In this document: one piece after another, positions 63,885 to 64,000 of the stretch | Position numbering within the stretch: the stretch's first letter is position 1 | Layout: each line of letters opens with the position of its first letter | Assembly (NCBI GenBank): GCA_035196065.1 | Contig: CP136575.1 | Location: forward strand, 1,455,001-1,519,000 | DNA from: Sphingobium sp. | GTDB taxonomy: Bacteria; Pseudomonadota; Alphaproteobacteria; Sphingomonadales; Sphingomonadaceae | Direction: 5' to 3' | Length of the DNA: 64,000 nucleotides | The notes under the pieces: generated by a model | What the model saw: the letters and a program-made list of their open reading frames with translations, nothing else | What the model was told of the DNA's origin: nothing | Databases searched by the model: none | Translations under genes and position numbers: made by a program

Positions 63885-64000
63885 ATGCTCAAAGGCAAAT
63901 TCAATATATTCATTCTTACCGGCGCAGGAATATCCGCCGAGAGCGGATTGACCACATTCAGAGCGGAAGGCGGTCTCTGGTCCGGCCACAGGATTGAAGA
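63885..64000 (+). CDS. Sirtuin (SIR2) family NAD-dependent deacylase, 5' part
   Basis: Starts [20 protein letters not shown] and continues [18 protein letters not shown], the NAD-binding GAGxS motif of class II/III (CobB-like) sirtuins, with the gene cut by the right edge. An in-frame stop lies nine codons upstream, so the ATG at 63885 is the only good start. Role here unknown: housekeeping deacylase or an NAD-consuming defence protein. Confidence 0.85.
   Translation, partial: MLKGKFNIFILTGAGISAESGLTTFRAEGGLWSGHRIE

Noticed and set aside
1-64000. CRISPR array
   Set aside because: No regularly spaced direct repeats were seen; the REP-like copies are kilobases apart and palindromic.

Overview
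The window (about 64 kb) looks like a chromosomal segment of an alphaproteobacterium, most likely a sphingomonad. This is inferred from the moderately high GC of the core genes, a soluble PhoR in a compact pst-pho operon, an HTH-RibBX fusion, the MCCase pair, and short GC-rich intergenic repeats. No rRNA gene or species-level marker is present, so the genus is not claimed.

Positions 1-34640 are conserved chromosome. In order they hold the phosphate operon phoR-pstS-pstC-pstA-pstB-phoU-phoB (minus strand, two PHO-box-like sites), a PilZ protein, the 4.5S SRP RNA gene, ribB(X)-ribH, an AbgT transporter, the mccB-mccA biotin carboxylase pair, acnA, and a small accessory patch (DUF559 nuclease, terminase-small-subunit-like protein, GNAT acetyltransferase). 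There follow an acyl-CoA dehydrogenase, rpmB, an esterase/phytase-like protein, a glycine-zipper lipoprotein-like protein, putA, the gltD-DUF2059-gltB operon, uppP, an NDUFA9-like protein and tRNA-Leu(CAG). Three copies of a REP-like 68-69 bp element lie around the DUF559 gene and in front of putA; in both places the repeat appears to supply the Shine-Dalgarno sequence for a TTG start.

From just after tRNA-Leu to the right edge the window is an accessory or defence island. It opens with a large serine recombinase with DUF2924 and DUF3489 partners. Next are a frameshifted vsr gene and two tandem m5C methyltransferases, then a three-gene operon of an MmeI/YeeA-like adenine methyltransferase, an SF2 helicase and a GIY-YIG nuclease, a candidate restriction-modification-like system. 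After an IS3 remnant and an HtrA-like protease come a WYL regulator with a DUF2779 Cas4-like nuclease, followed by a long inverted repeat, and a second candidate defence operon (PLD-like protein, small protein, HTH protein, HNH-SF2 helicase with zinc ribbons).

The right end (54.9-63.6 kb) is the most unusual part: an exported TPR-CHAT protease-like protein of 1176 aa, a small exported protein, a histidine kinase and response regulator whose genes converge and overlap by 19 bp, and an exported caspase/metacaspase. Two death-fold-type cysteine peptidases plus a dedicated two-component system suggest a signal-controlled proteolytic module outside the cytoplasm. A 145-bp direct repeat with a 42-bp identical core sits immediately before the response regulator and before the HNH-helicase operon. 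It may therefore put both under one regulator, and could also allow recombination to remove the CHAT-HK-RR unit. A truncated IS3 orfA and the start of a sirtuin gene end the window.
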